Shown in pieces: positions 46,558 to 55,247 of a DNA stretch of 64,000 bases. The translations under genes were made by a program, and so were the position numbers. The notes beneath the pieces are model-generated. The model was not told the origin of the DNA and made no database searches. It was given only the letters and a program-made list of their open reading frames with translations. Each line of letters opens with the position of its first letter. Within the stretch, counting starts at the first letter, position 1. Source of the stretch: Dolichospermum sp. DET69 (GTDB taxonomy: Bacteria; Cyanobacteriota; Cyanobacteriia; Cyanobacteriales; Nostocaceae); contig CP070233.1 of NCBI GenBank assembly GCA_017355425.1, positions 4,869,501-4,933,500 on the forward strand. The letters run 5' to 3'.

Positions 46558-46790
46558 GATATACTTTGTTGATCTTGAAAGCGATCGCTAATTATGAAAT
46601 CTCAAATTAGTCGTCGGGGAAATTCTTTAACCTTCACTCTATAAATAAAATAAGAACATCAGATCCCCGACTTCTCTAAGAAGTCGGGGATCTGGAACTG
46701 TTGATCTTGAAGGCGATAGCGAAGCGCTGCTGCAAGCAGTTCGCTTGGTTAAATGAAACTATTATACTCAAAACGGCTAGAAGCTGGAGT
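46558..46790. repeat. Module copy 5
   Basis: TTGATCTTGAAAGCGATCGC, mazE start at 46594, CACTCTATAAATAAAATAAG, palindrome 46660-46694, then GCGATAGCGAAGCGCTGCTG and GTTAAATGAAACTATTATAC. The same order is repeated at 47183-47402 with few changes. Confidence 0.8.
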
Positions 46791-46811
46791 TTTTTTCATA
46801 CAAAGAATAAG

Positions 46812-47182
46812 TTTTAAACAGTGTCAGCACAGAAGCAGAATTTCAGCTAAAATTAGATTTAGTAGAGTCCATACTAGTCAACAAATTTACACAACTAACC
46901 CTAGAGGAGATTCAAAAAATGCTTAATCTCAAAGAGGCTGATATTACTCAAACCCGGTTTTATCAAGAGGTGTTAGAAATTGGTGAGAAAAAAGGTTTAC
47001 AACAAGGAGAAGCAAATCTAACTATTCGTTTGCTAAAACGCCGTTGTGGTAATTTAACTGCTATTCAAGAGCAAAAAGTGCGATCGCTCTCCATTTCTCA
47101 ATTAGAATCATTAGGAGAGGGATTATTGGATTTTCAAAATATGTCAGATTTGGAAAATTGGTTACAAGATAATCGCTGTTGA
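46812..47182 (+). pseudogene. Truncated copy of the Rpn-type nuclease gene at 47652
   Basis: Nearly identical to 48127-48509 except for a 12-bp gap (one GGTGTGCAACAA fewer). The N-terminal nuclease part is missing. The ATG at 46919 could start an 87-residue C-terminal product (MLNLKEADITQTRFYQEVLE...). It ends in a TGA that is part of the following module. Confidence 0.8.
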
Positions 47183-47402
47183 TATTGAAAGCGATCGCTA
47201 ATTTATGAAATCTCAAATTGGTCGTTGGAGAAGTTCTTTAACCTTCACTCTATAAATAAAATAAGAACATCAGATCCCCGACTTCTCTAAGAAGTCGGGG
47301 ATCTGGAACTGTTGATCTTGAAAGCGATAGCGAAGCGCTGCTGCAAGCAGTTCGCTTGTTTAAATGAAACTATTATACTCAAAACGGCTAGAAGCTGGAC
47401 TT
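47183..47402. repeat. Module copy 6
   Basis: As module copy 5: HIP1, mazE start at 47205, palindrome 47271-47305, GCGATAGCGAAGCGCTGCTG and GTTTAAATGAAACTATTATAC. The Rpn stop codon TGA lies in the GTTGATATTGAAAGCG start of this module. Confidence 0.8.
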
Positions 47403-47651
47403 TTTTATCATATAAAGAATAAGGTTCAACGCCTCTCCCTAACCCTCTCCTAAGAGGAGAGGGAAAAGGAATAACATTTAATAATGGAGAGGTTTACCAG
47501 AGGGGTTTCATATTTGGTTAAACTATGAACCGTTTGCAGTATAAAAGCTAATTAGCTCTTTACTATTTTGTAAAAAAATAACCTCTAGTATAGATTTAAA
47601 GGAATTATGAAACTGCTTAGTTAAAAAATATTGTGAAAATTAGTTATATAA
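47403..47651. other. Gap before the Rpn-type gene with a small palindrome
   Basis: 47431-47475 has CCCTCTCCTAAGAGGAGAGGG, a common dispersed hairpin of cyanobacteria. The rest is AT-rich and probably includes the promoter of the next gene. No reading frame. Confidence 0.5.
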
Positions 47652-48509
47652 ATGAAAACAGATAAATTATTTTATAGAATTTTCTTAAATCAACCAGATT
47701 TAATAGCAGAATTAATTCCTGGTATTCCTAGTGATTGTGAATTTGAGTATAGCGCACCTGTACTCAAAGAAAAAGAAACTAGGTTAGATGGGTTATTAAC
47801 ACCGATTAGTAATAATTCTGATGTACCGCTAATATTTCTCGAAGCACAAATGCAGCGAGATACAAAATTTTATAGTCGCTATTTTCGGGGAATATTTAGC
47901 TATATTGACCAATATGAAATTAGCAGAAATTGGCGCGGATTACTAATTTTACTGAATAAACGTTTGGAATTAGGTTCAGAACTTCCACACAGAAACTTAC
48001 TTAATAGTCAAGTAGAAAGGTTATATCTAGAAGATTTATTACATCAAGATGATTTAAGTCCTAATTTATCTCTACTAAGATTAATAGTAACGCCTAAAGA
48101 CCAAGCAGGATTAGCAGCTAGGAAAATTTTAAACAGTGTCACCACAGAAGCAGAATTTCAGCTAAAATTAGATTTAGTAGAGTCCATACTAGTCAACAAA
48201 TTTACACAACTAACCCTAGAGGAGATTCAAAAAATGCTTAATCTCAAAGAGGCTGATATTACTCAAACCCGGTTTTATCAAGAGGTGTTAGAAATTGGTG
48301 AGAAAAAAGGTTTACAACAAGGTGTGCAACAAGGAGAAGCAAATCTAACTATTCGTTTGCTAAAACGCCGTTGTGGTAATTTAACTGCTATTCAAGAGCA
48401 AAAAGTGCGATCGCTCTCCATTTCTCAATTAGAATCATTAGGAGAGGGATTATTGGATTTTCAAAATATGTCAGATTTGGAAAATTGGTTACAAGATAAT
48501 CGCCGTTGA
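47652..48509 (+). CDS. Rpn/DUF2887-DUF4351 family PD-(D/E)XK nuclease-like protein
   Basis: 285 residues. ETRLDGLLTP with Asp46 and PLIFLEAQMQRDTKFYSRYF with Glu64-x-Gln66 are the catalytic-type motif of recombination-promoting nucleases (RpnA-like; DUF2887). The C-terminal part holds a variable QQGVQQGE repeat and a DUF4351 domain (NLTIRLLKRRCGNL...). Such proteins are linked to transposition and to defence. Intact here, with two fragments nearby. Its stop TGA is the start of module copy 7. Confidence 0.82.
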   Translation: MKTDKLFYRIFLNQPDLIAELIPGIPSDCEFEYSAPVLKEKETRLDGLLTPISNNSDVPLIFLEAQMQRDTKFYSRYFRGIFSYIDQYEISRNWRGLLILLNKRLELGSELPHRNLLNSQVERLYLEDLLHQDDLSPNLSLLRLIVTPKDQAGLAARKILNSVTTEAEFQLKLDLVESILVNKFTQLTLEEIQKMLNLKEADITQTRFYQEVLEIGEKKGLQQGVQQGEANLTIRLLKRRCGNLTAIQEQKVRSLSISQLESLGEGLLDFQNMSDLENWLQDNRR

Positions 48510-49106
48510 TCTTGAAAGCGATCGCTAATTGATGAAATCTCAAATTGGTCGTCGGGGAAATTCTTTAGCCTTCGCTCTATAAATAAAAATCAAATTTTCG
48601 GAGCTTTTAATAGTCATTTTATTTACGCCAAGCTGTACTAGTAAATTCTGTCCATGAAAAATTCAGAAAGTAGGGGCGCAGGGTCTGCGCCCAGAAACGA
48701 TTCATCAATAACAGCATGAAATTTATTTACCCCTACCCGGAAAATCAGATAATTAAGCCGTGTTGGGTATAATTACTCAGTTATATTTGAGTGATCTGCG
48801 GGAGCAGCAAGAACTAACCCCGAATTTGATGCTCTTGCAGTTGGTGGGAGGGGGAATACCAAGGATTAACCAGACAATGGTTAAGATGGTTTGATAAAGA
48901 TAATAACTGGTTGCCTACTCCAGAAGAGCGAGAAAAACAACGAGCAGATAATGCTGAATTAGAATTAGCAAACTTGCGACAATTATTAGCACAACAAAGT
49001 ATTAATTTACCTAATTAATTCAAGTTGCTAGTTATCAATTTTGGATGATGTAGGGTGAGTCAGATGCTGAAGAACCTGAAACATTAATAAGTAAGATGGT
49101 TGTCTT
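48510..49106. repeat. Module copy 7 and gene scraps
   Basis: 48510-48595 is a module remnant: HIP1, mazE start at 48532, and CTCTATAAATAAAAA. GTAGGGGCGCAGGGTCTGCG at 48671 is a short palindrome. 48767-49018 holds two gene scraps (separate entry). Confidence 0.7.
48767..49018 (+). pseudogene. Fused scraps: DUF2887-type piece and Uma2-type 3-prime end
   Basis: A frame near 48770 reads QLYLSDLREQQELTPNLMLL, like the middle of the Rpn-type protein (YLEDLLHQDDLSPNLSLLRL). It joins at about 48842 a frame reading WEGEYQGLTRQWLRWFDKD and ending LRQLLAQQSINLPN (stop 49016-49018), the C-terminal end of a Uma2 gene like that at 50753. Neither part is functional. Confidence 0.72.
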
Positions 49107-49529
49107 ATGGAAGAGCTATTACTATTGCGCGAACTAATTGAAAACCAAGAATATGATCAAGCCTTAGAAATTGTTAGTCAACTTGAAGAAATGTCAAGGG
49201 AAGATAAACTAGCTAAGATTTATAGTTATGCAGTGATATTATTGCTACACTTAATCAAACAAGAAGCAGAAAAACGTAGCACTCGTTCTTGGGAGTTTTC
49301 TATTTATAATAGCAGCAAAGAAATTAAGAAGGTGAATAAACGTAAAAAATCTGGTGGATTCTACGCTAGTAAAGAGGAATTACAGGAAATTTTAACTGAT
49401 GCTTTTGATACTGCTATTAAAAAAGCAGCTTTAGAAGCTTTTGAAGGTATATACGCAGATAATGAACTTAAACAAAAAATTGATGAAGAGGAAATTAAAT
49501 GTAAAGCACTGAGTTTGATTTGTGATTAA
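49107..49529 (+). CDS. DUF29-family protein
   Basis: 140 residues. ELLLLRELIENQEYDQALEI and AVILLLHLIKQEAEKRSTRS match the cyanobacterial DUF29-type pattern, with KRKKSGGFYASKEELQEILT after. Function unknown; genes of this family are abundant and often lie by mobile or TA genes. No operon partner visible. Confidence 0.72.
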   Translation: MEELLLLRELIENQEYDQALEIVSQLEEMSREDKLAKIYSYAVILLLHLIKQEAEKRSTRSWEFSIYNSSKEIKKVNKRKKSGGFYASKEELQEILTDAFDTAIKKAALEAFEGIYADNELKQKIDEEEIKCKALSLICD

Positions 49530-49684
49530 TAGTATACAGATAGAAAATAGGCAGAAAATTAAGCCACAAACAGAAAAATTATGTATAAAGCTAGTCGTTT
49601 TGAATTATGGGAAAAGGATAAAAATCTAACATCTCTAAAGTACAATTTGTTATCAAAAACTCTCTGAATTAATTAATAATTTCA

Positions 49685-50750
49685 ATGAAAAAATTACTTG
49701 TAACTGGTTCTTCTGGGCTAATTGGTTCTGAAGTTTGTATTTATTTTGCCAATCAAGGTTGGCTGATTCATGGTGTTGATAATAATCAAAGAGCCGTATT
49801 TTTCGGATCTCAAGGAGATACACGTTGGAATCAACACCGATTACAAAACACTATTAAAGGATTTGTGCATCATGAACTAGATATCCGCGATCGCCAAGGA
49901 GTGCTAACTTTAATTGAAAGTATCCAGCCAGATGCTATCGTGCATACCGCAGCCCAACCTAGTCATGATCGGGCAGCAGCCATTCCTTTTGATGATTTTG
50001 ATACAAATGCAGTAGGAACTCTAAATTTGCTAGAAGCTGTGAGGCGATTTTGCCCAGAATCGCCCTTTGTGCATATGTCCACAAATAAAGTTTATGGCGA
50101 TCGCCCGAACACAATTAAACTCAAAGAATTAGATACCAGATGGGATTATGATGACCCCATTTATGAACATGGTATTCCAGAAACCTTTAGTATCGATCAA
50201 TCAAAACATTCGTTATTTGGCGCGTCTAAAGTTGCAGCAGACGTAATGGTACAAGAGTATGGGACGCTATTTTAATATACCAACTTGTTGTTTGCGCGGA
50301 GGATGTTTAACTGGTCCAAACCACTCAGGAGTGGAATTACATGGCTTTTTAAGTTATTTAGTCAAATCCAACTTAGAAGGTAAAGAATATAAGATTTTTG
50401 GTTATCAAGGTAAGCAAGTTAGAGATAACATTCATTCCTTAGATGTCGCGCGGTTTATTGAAGCTTTTATTAAAAATCCTCGCATAGCAGAAGTGTACAA
50501 TCTTGGAGGAGGTAAGCAAAATAGCTGCTCAATTCTAGAAGCATTTAATTTAACTGAAAAATATAGTAATAAAGCCATGCTTTATACTTACGTATCAGAA
50601 AATCGCATTGGTGATCATATTTGCTATTATTCCGATTTAACAAAAATGCGTGAGCATTATCCTCACTGGGATATTACAATTTCCTTAGAAGAGACAATTA
50701 AGCAGATAGTTGAATCTTGGCAACAGCGACTAAATACAGGAGCTAATTAA
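49685..50750 (+). pseudogene. NAD-dependent epimerase/dehydratase (CDP-paratose 2-epimerase-like), frameshifted
   Basis: First frame (49685-50275): [20 protein letters not shown] (Rossmann), [26 protein letters not shown] and [19 protein letters not shown]. It then runs into GTLF-stop. The second frame (from about 50259) continues with [20 protein letters not shown] and goes to 50750. One extra G in TATGGGACGC (around 50263) explains it: TATGGACGC would restore ...EYGRYFN. Whole protein would be about 354 residues. The usual Tyr before GASK is Phe. Either a true inactivation or a sequencing error. It belongs by function to the glycan cluster. Confidence 0.85.
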
Positions 50751-50752
50751 TA

Positions 50753-51655
50753 ATGTATCAAAGTGATGTGTATAGCAAACCCAGCTATGAGCCATTACCT
50801 CCTCAACAAACACTGCCAACGATGTATGATTTACCTAGCGAAGATCCAGAGGAGCCAGGTTTGCCAGACGAATTTCACCTTTTACAACCAGAATTATTGC
50901 GTAGTACCTTTCGTCCACCTTCTTATCCAGAAGATAATGTATTTACAGGTAGCGACTTAAATTTATACTATGACAGCAAGCATACACAATGGTATAAACG
51001 CCCTGATTGGTTTGCGGTATTAGGAGTATCCCGTTTTTATGAACAAACAGAACTAAGATTAAGTTATGTTACTTGGTATGAAGGAACATATCCATTTGTG
51101 GTAGTGGAATTAATATCTCCAGGAACAGAAAACGAAGACTTAGGGAGAAATAGAAATTTACGGGAAGTCAATCAACCTCCTAATAAATGGACAGTGTATG
51201 AGCAAATTCTGAGAATCCCCTATTATTTTGTCTATAACCGTTATACTGATGAGTTTCACTGTTTTGGTTTAGTAATGAACCGTTATCAACCGCTCTCTAT
51301 TAATGGATTAGGGGTATGGCTAGAAGAAGCTGAATTGGGTTTAGGATTATGGGAGGGAGAATATCAAGGTTTAACTAGACAGTGGTTACGTTGGTATGAT
51401 AAAGATAATAACTGGTTGCCTACTCGAGAAGAACGAGAAAAACAACGGGCTGAACAAGAGAAACAACGGGCTGAACAAGAAGAAAAACGGGCTGAACAAG
51501 AAGAAAAACGGGCTGAACAAGAAAAACAACGGGCTGAACAAGAAAAGCAACGTGCAGAACAGGAAAAGCAACGGGCAGATTCTGCTGAATTAGAAGTAGC
51601 TAAATTACGACAATTGTTATTGGAAAAAGGTATTAGCTTACCTAATGATCAATAG
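50753..51655 (+). CDS. Uma2-family (DUF820) nuclease-like protein with coiled-coil tail
   Basis: 300 residues. PDWFAVLGVSRFYEQTELRL and YPFVVVELISPGTENEDLG hold the Uma2 PD-(D/E)XK core. The tail has seven-residue repeats of the type EKQRAEQ (about 225-275), coded by a 21-bp tandem repeat, then LRQLLLEKGISLPN. Uma2 genes are very numerous in cyanobacteria; their role is unsettled. Two bases separate it from the broken epimerase gene. Confidence 0.88.
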   Translation: MYQSDVYSKPSYEPLPPQQTLPTMYDLPSEDPEEPGLPDEFHLLQPELLRSTFRPPSYPEDNVFTGSDLNLYYDSKHTQWYKRPDWFAVLGVSRFYEQTELRLSYVTWYEGTYPFVVVELISPGTENEDLGRNRNLREVNQPPNKWTVYEQILRIPYYFVYNRYTDEFHCFGLVMNRYQPLSINGLGVWLEEAELGLGLWEGEYQGLTRQWLRWYDKDNNWLPTREEREKQRAEQEKQRAEQEEKRAEQEEKRAEQEKQRAEQEKQRAEQEKQRADSAELEVAKLRQLLLEKGISLPNDQ

Positions 51656-51698
51656 AGTTGAAAAATTGTCCAGCCTGAAAGTCATTATTACTAATTTT

Positions 51699-52163
51699 AT
51701 GTCTAAATCACCTCTCTACGAAACAGATTTCATGGATTGGTTAACTCAACAAAAATTAGCCTTAGCCAGTCAAGATATCACAGCTTTGGATTGGGAGAAT
51801 TTAGCAGAAGAGTTAGATGCTATGGGTATTAGTGAAAAAAATGATTTAAAAAATCGGTTAATCATTTTATTAACTCATTTACTAATATGGCAATATCAAT
51901 CTTCTAAACGTTCTATTAGTTGGTTTACCACTATTGCTAACCAAAGAGATGATTTACAAGATTTACTCAATGAAAAACCAAGCTTAAAACAATATATTCC
52001 TGATATTTTACCTAAATCTTATCGAAATGCGAGAAGAGAAGCATCGGCAGAAACAGGTTTAGTATTAAGTACGTTTTCAGAAATTTGTCCCTATGATATA
52101 CAAGAAATATTAAATCATGAGTTTTTATGTAACACGACAGATGATTTTGAAAAAGCTATGTAG
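51699..52163 (+). CDS. DUF29-family protein
   Basis: 154 residues from the ATG at 51699 (MSKSPLYETDFMDWLTQQ), where the family starts; the frame opens 18 codons earlier, inside the Uma2 gene end. WENLAEELDAMGISEKNDLK and LLTHLLIWQYQSSKRSISW are diagnostic for DUF29. Function unknown. A scrap of a second DUF29 gene follows. Confidence 0.88.
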   Translation: MSKSPLYETDFMDWLTQQKLALASQDITALDWENLAEELDAMGISEKNDLKNRLIILLTHLLIWQYQSSKRSISWFTTIANQRDDLQDLLNEKPSLKQYIPDILPKSYRNARREASAETGLVLSTFSEICPYDIQEILNHEFLCNTTDDFEKAM

Positions 52164-52177
52164 TGAGCTAATCAATC

Positions 52178-52267
52178 ATGTACCAGATAAATCCACCATT
52201 ATCTTTCCCTGAAACTTGTCCTTATTCTTTAAGAGAAATTCTCAATCCTGAATGGTTTCCATCATAA
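52178..52267 (+). pseudogene. C-terminal scrap of a DUF29 gene
   Basis: Reads YQINPPLSFPETCPYSLREI then LNPEWFPS and stop. This is the usual end of a DUF29 protein (compare FSEICPYDIQEILNHEFL in the gene before). Probably left by recombination between two tandem genes. Confidence 0.72.
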
Positions 52268-52271
52268 TAGT

Positions 52272-52378
52272 TACAGCGGTTTCCGCTTTTATGAGGTACA
52301 AAGTTGAATCATGAAACTCTTGTAGTGCGGGCATCTTGCCCGCTAGATATGTACCTCATAACACCGGGAAGTGCTGTA
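52272..52378. mobile_element. MITE-like element, copy 2
   Basis: Same ends as at 24942 (TACAGCGGTTTCCGCT, ATGAGGTAC; GTACCTCATAACACCGGG, GTGCTGTA), interior GTGCGGGCATCTTGCCCGC. Flanked by TA. Confidence 0.72.
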
Positions 52379-52379
52379 T

Positions 52380-52486
52380 TACAGCAGATTTCGCTCTAAT
52401 GAGGTACAAACTTGAACTATGAAACTATTGTAGTGCGGGCATCTTGCCCGCTGGATATGTACCTCATAACACCGGAAAGTGCTGTA
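52380..52486. mobile_element. MITE-like element, copy 3, in tandem with copy 2
   Basis: A second, slightly diverged element head to tail with copy 2 (TACAGCAGATTTCGCT...CACCGGAAAGTGCTGTA). The two share an almost equal interior, so tandem duplication or insertion next to an older copy is likely. Confidence 0.72.
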
Positions 52487-52510
52487 TGATGTTTATAAAC
52501 TCAGCTAAAT

Positions 52511-53122
52511 ATGAACGAAAAATACAATAGTGCCAAAGAATGGCGTAAAGCAAATTACCAAAAATTAAAACAATATCGTGGAGAATGGATTATTTACACT
52601 AAGGATGGTGTAATAGCTCATCACCAAGATTATAGAATCATGACACAGCAAATTGACCTTCAGAACTTAAAATCTTCTGACTACATCACTGAGCGGATCT
52701 ACGAGAACGAATTTGTTGAGCCAGTGAAGTTTCTCCCAGTGCGTTTTAGAACAGTCAAAAAACATGATTGGCAGCCAAAATACGAAGTCTGTCTAACTTT
52801 TCAAAATTCTAAAATCCTGGAAATGCTTGTAGATTCTGGTTCGGATATTAGCCTAATTACATTTTATTTAGGCACAGATTTAGGATATGCCCTCTCTCAA
52901 GGAGAAGTTCTGAGTAATGGAGAAGGAGTAGGGGGGAGTGTACAATATGTACTCCGACAAGTTGAAATGCAGATTGATAATTATACCTTTTCTGCGCCTG
53001 TTGCCTGGTTACAAAATGAGGATTGCCAAGAAGTTTTATTGGGTAGGGAAGTTGTGTTTGATTTATTTGATATTGAATTTAAACAAGCTGAGGAGAAAAT
53101 CCTATTCAAATATAGGGGATAA
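52511..53122 (+). CDS. Retropepsin-like aspartic protease domain protein with N-terminal DUF5678-like segment
   Basis: 203 residues. N-terminal NYQKLKQYRGEWIIYTKDGV resembles DUF5678. The C-terminal part has MLVDSGSDISLITFYLG (Asp108-Ser-Gly), the active-site loop of clan AA proteases, and QEVLLGREVVFDLFDIEF with the conserved LLGR. Such proteins act as dimers. Bases 52661-52764 are copied at 42330-42433. A role is unknown. Confidence 0.78.
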   Translation: MNEKYNSAKEWRKANYQKLKQYRGEWIIYTKDGVIAHHQDYRIMTQQIDLQNLKSSDYITERIYENEFVEPVKFLPVRFRTVKKHDWQPKYEVCLTFQNSKILEMLVDSGSDISLITFYLGTDLGYALSQGEVLSNGEGVGGSVQYVLRQVEMQIDNYTFSAPVAWLQNEDCQEVLLGREVVFDLFDIEFKQAEEKILFKYRG

Positions 53123-53285
53123 CTACTGGTAACTTATAAAATAAAATAGGTGTGTTATAAGTGAGCTAATAATATATTATGGGTGGGTAATTTGGCTACT
53201 TCTATAATTAAATGCTAAATTTAGCCTAATCTTGAGATATATCAGCCGTCAAATCAATAATTTTCAAATTGATAAATTAATACTT

Positions 53286-54596
53286 ATGTCAGATACAGTT
53301 ATTCGCGTTGAAAATCTAGGCAAAAAATATATTATTGGCCATCAAAAGCAGGAACGCTACACAGCATTGCGAGATGTCATTACTAATAAGGTTAAATCTA
53401 TAGGTAATTTAATAAATCCTCAAGCTAAGAATGAAAATCCTGGTTTTGAGGAATTTTGGGCTTTAAAGGATGTTTCCTTTGAAGTTAAACAAGGTGATAG
53501 AGTTGGAATTATTGGGCGCAATGGTGCGGGTAAATCAACACTATTGAAGATTTTAAGCCGAATTACTGAACCGACAAAAGGGAGTATTAAAATTAAGGGC
53601 AGGGTTGCCAGTTTATTGGAGGTGGGAACAGGATTTCATCCAGAGTTGACAGGGAGAGAGAATATATTTCTCAATGGTGCTATTCTGGGCATGGGTAAGG
53701 AGGAAATTAAGCGGAAGTTTGATGAAATTGTAGCTTTTGCTGAGGTGGAGAAGTTTCTGGATACGCCAGTAAAGCGTTATTCTTCGGGAATGTATGTGCG
53801 GTTGGCGTTTGCGGTGGCGGCGCATTTAGAACCGGAGATTTTGATTGTAGATGAGGTTTTAGCGGTTGGTGATGCTGCATTTCAGAAGAAGTGTTTGGGG
53901 AAAATGGAGGATGTGGCGGAAAAGGAGGGGAGGACGGTTTTATTTGTGAGCCATAACATGGGAGCAGTTGAAAGCCTTTGTAATAGAGGCATTTACCTTG
54001 AGAATGGGCACATTAGTTACAGTGGCTTTATGCAGGAAACACTCAAACGTTACCTAACATTCTCTAGAATGGGTTGTGACTACTTAACACCTGGAATTCT
54101 ATTTCAAAGAGAATACGAAGAAAAAATCGGCGTTGTTCAAATCTTAGAAGTTTCTTTGCTAGATCAAAATTTTCAACTTAAAGCTTTTGTAAAAACATGG
54201 GATTATTTAAGGATCAGAATCAAATACTATGCCACTAAATATATTTCTAATGGCTCTGTTGTATTGGAAATAGCAACATTTTCTGGGCATAAATTGATTC
54301 AATACTCAACCCAACCACTGAGTGGAATTGAACTTCAGATTGTTAAAGGTGAATCATTTATAGAATGTACAATTCCTTGTTTACCCTTATCTTCTGGTAT
54401 CTACAAACTTAGTGTGGGTCTAGCAATTCCTATGACAGAGATGCTTTGCTGGGAAGAAAATATCGCTACACTAGAGATAAACAATAATGATGTTTATTGT
54501 TCTAAATTTCCGCCTCATCAAGATAGGACAACCTTAGCTATAGAACATTACTGGAAAATTCCCGAAAATGCAACAACTAATAAAAATGTTTCCTGA
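53286..54596 (+). CDS. wzt: ABC transporter ATPase for polysaccharide export (Wzt-like) with C-terminal carbohydrate-binding domain
   Basis: 436 residues from the ATG at 53286 (MSDTVIRVENLGKKYIIG). A TTG 18 codons upstream is rejected because the family starts here. Walker A GRNGAGKST (77-85), signature YSSGMYVRLAF, Walker B ILIVDEVLAVGD and the H-loop VSHNMGAVESL. The C-terminal part (about 285-430) is a Wzt-type sugar-binding domain that selects the finished glycan. Its membrane partner is Wzm at 40.9 kb. It overlaps the next gene by 29 bp. Confidence 0.93.
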   Translation: MSDTVIRVENLGKKYIIGHQKQERYTALRDVITNKVKSIGNLINPQAKNENPGFEEFWALKDVSFEVKQGDRVGIIGRNGAGKSTLLKILSRITEPTKGSIKIKGRVASLLEVGTGFHPELTGRENIFLNGAILGMGKEEIKRKFDEIVAFAEVEKFLDTPVKRYSSGMYVRLAFAVAAHLEPEILIVDEVLAVGDAAFQKKCLGKMEDVAEKEGRTVLFVSHNMGAVESLCNRGIYLENGHISYSGFMQETLKRYLTFSRMGCDYLTPGILFQREYEEKIGVVQILEVSLLDQNFQLKAFVKTWDYLRIRIKYYATKYISNGSVVLEIATFSGHKLIQYSTQPLSGIELQIVKGESFIECTIPCLPLSSGIYKLSVGLAIPMTEMLCWEENIATLEINNNDVYCSKFPPHQDRTTLAIEHYWKIPENATTNKNVS

Positions 54597-55245
54597 GAAC
54601 TTACGCAATTACTATCGTCCGCAGTGGCATCAAATTAAACTGGAAATCTTAATTGCGTTAGGAAAGATAAAAAGACAATTTCTACGTCCAATATCGGCAA
54701 AGAATAAAAATGGAGAAATTTATCTACACCTAGGATGTGGCTCGATTAATAATCCAGATTTTATTAACGTTGATGGAATGCCTTTCCCTCACGTTCATTA
54801 TGTAAGAGAAATTAATGACTTATCTCCGTTCAAAAATGAAAGCATTGATCTAATTTATGCCTCTCACTGCTTAGAGCATTTTTCGCATATCCAGATTTCT
54901 AGTATTCTTTCAGAATGGTTTGAAAAGTTGAAGCCAGGAGGGATTTTAAGGCTTTCCGTACCCGATTTTGATCAACTAATTCATATTTATCTTGAAAACA
55001 ATAAAGATGTTAGCCTAATTTTAAGCCCACTTATGGGCGGACAAAGTAATAAATTTGACTTTCACAAGATAGTTTTTAACTGTGGAAATCTCAAGCAATT
55101 ACTTATTAATGCTGGCTTCCATGAAGTCAGAGAATGGCATCCATCTTTCTGTAATCCAGGTGATTTTGATGATTGGTCGAATCGTCAACTTTTTATTAAT
55201 GGGAAATACTACTCTGTAAGTCTTAATCTAGAAGCAGTTAAGTAA
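54568..55245 (+). CDS. Class I SAM-dependent methyltransferase
   Basis: 225 residues. YLHLGCGSINNPDFINVDG is the SAM-binding loop; IDLIYASHCLEHFSHIQISS and EWFEKLKPGGILRLSVPDFD are typical of the Methyltransf_11 type. Starts inside the end of wzt. In O-antigen clusters such enzymes often methylate a terminal sugar, which is inference here. Confidence 0.87.
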   Translation: MQQLIKMFPENLRNYYRPQWHQIKLEILIALGKIKRQFLRPISAKNKNGEIYLHLGCGSINNPDFINVDGMPFPHVHYVREINDLSPFKNESIDLIYASHCLEHFSHIQISSILSEWFEKLKPGGILRLSVPDFDQLIHIYLENNKDVSLILSPLMGGQSNKFDFHKIVFNCGNLKQLLINAGFHEVREWHPSFCNPGDFDDWSNRQLFINGKYYSVSLNLEAVK

Positions 55246-55247
55246 AT

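Noticed and set aside
41719-53285. Prophage or integrative element
   Set aside because: No integrase, phage structural gene, tRNA border or attachment repeats were found.
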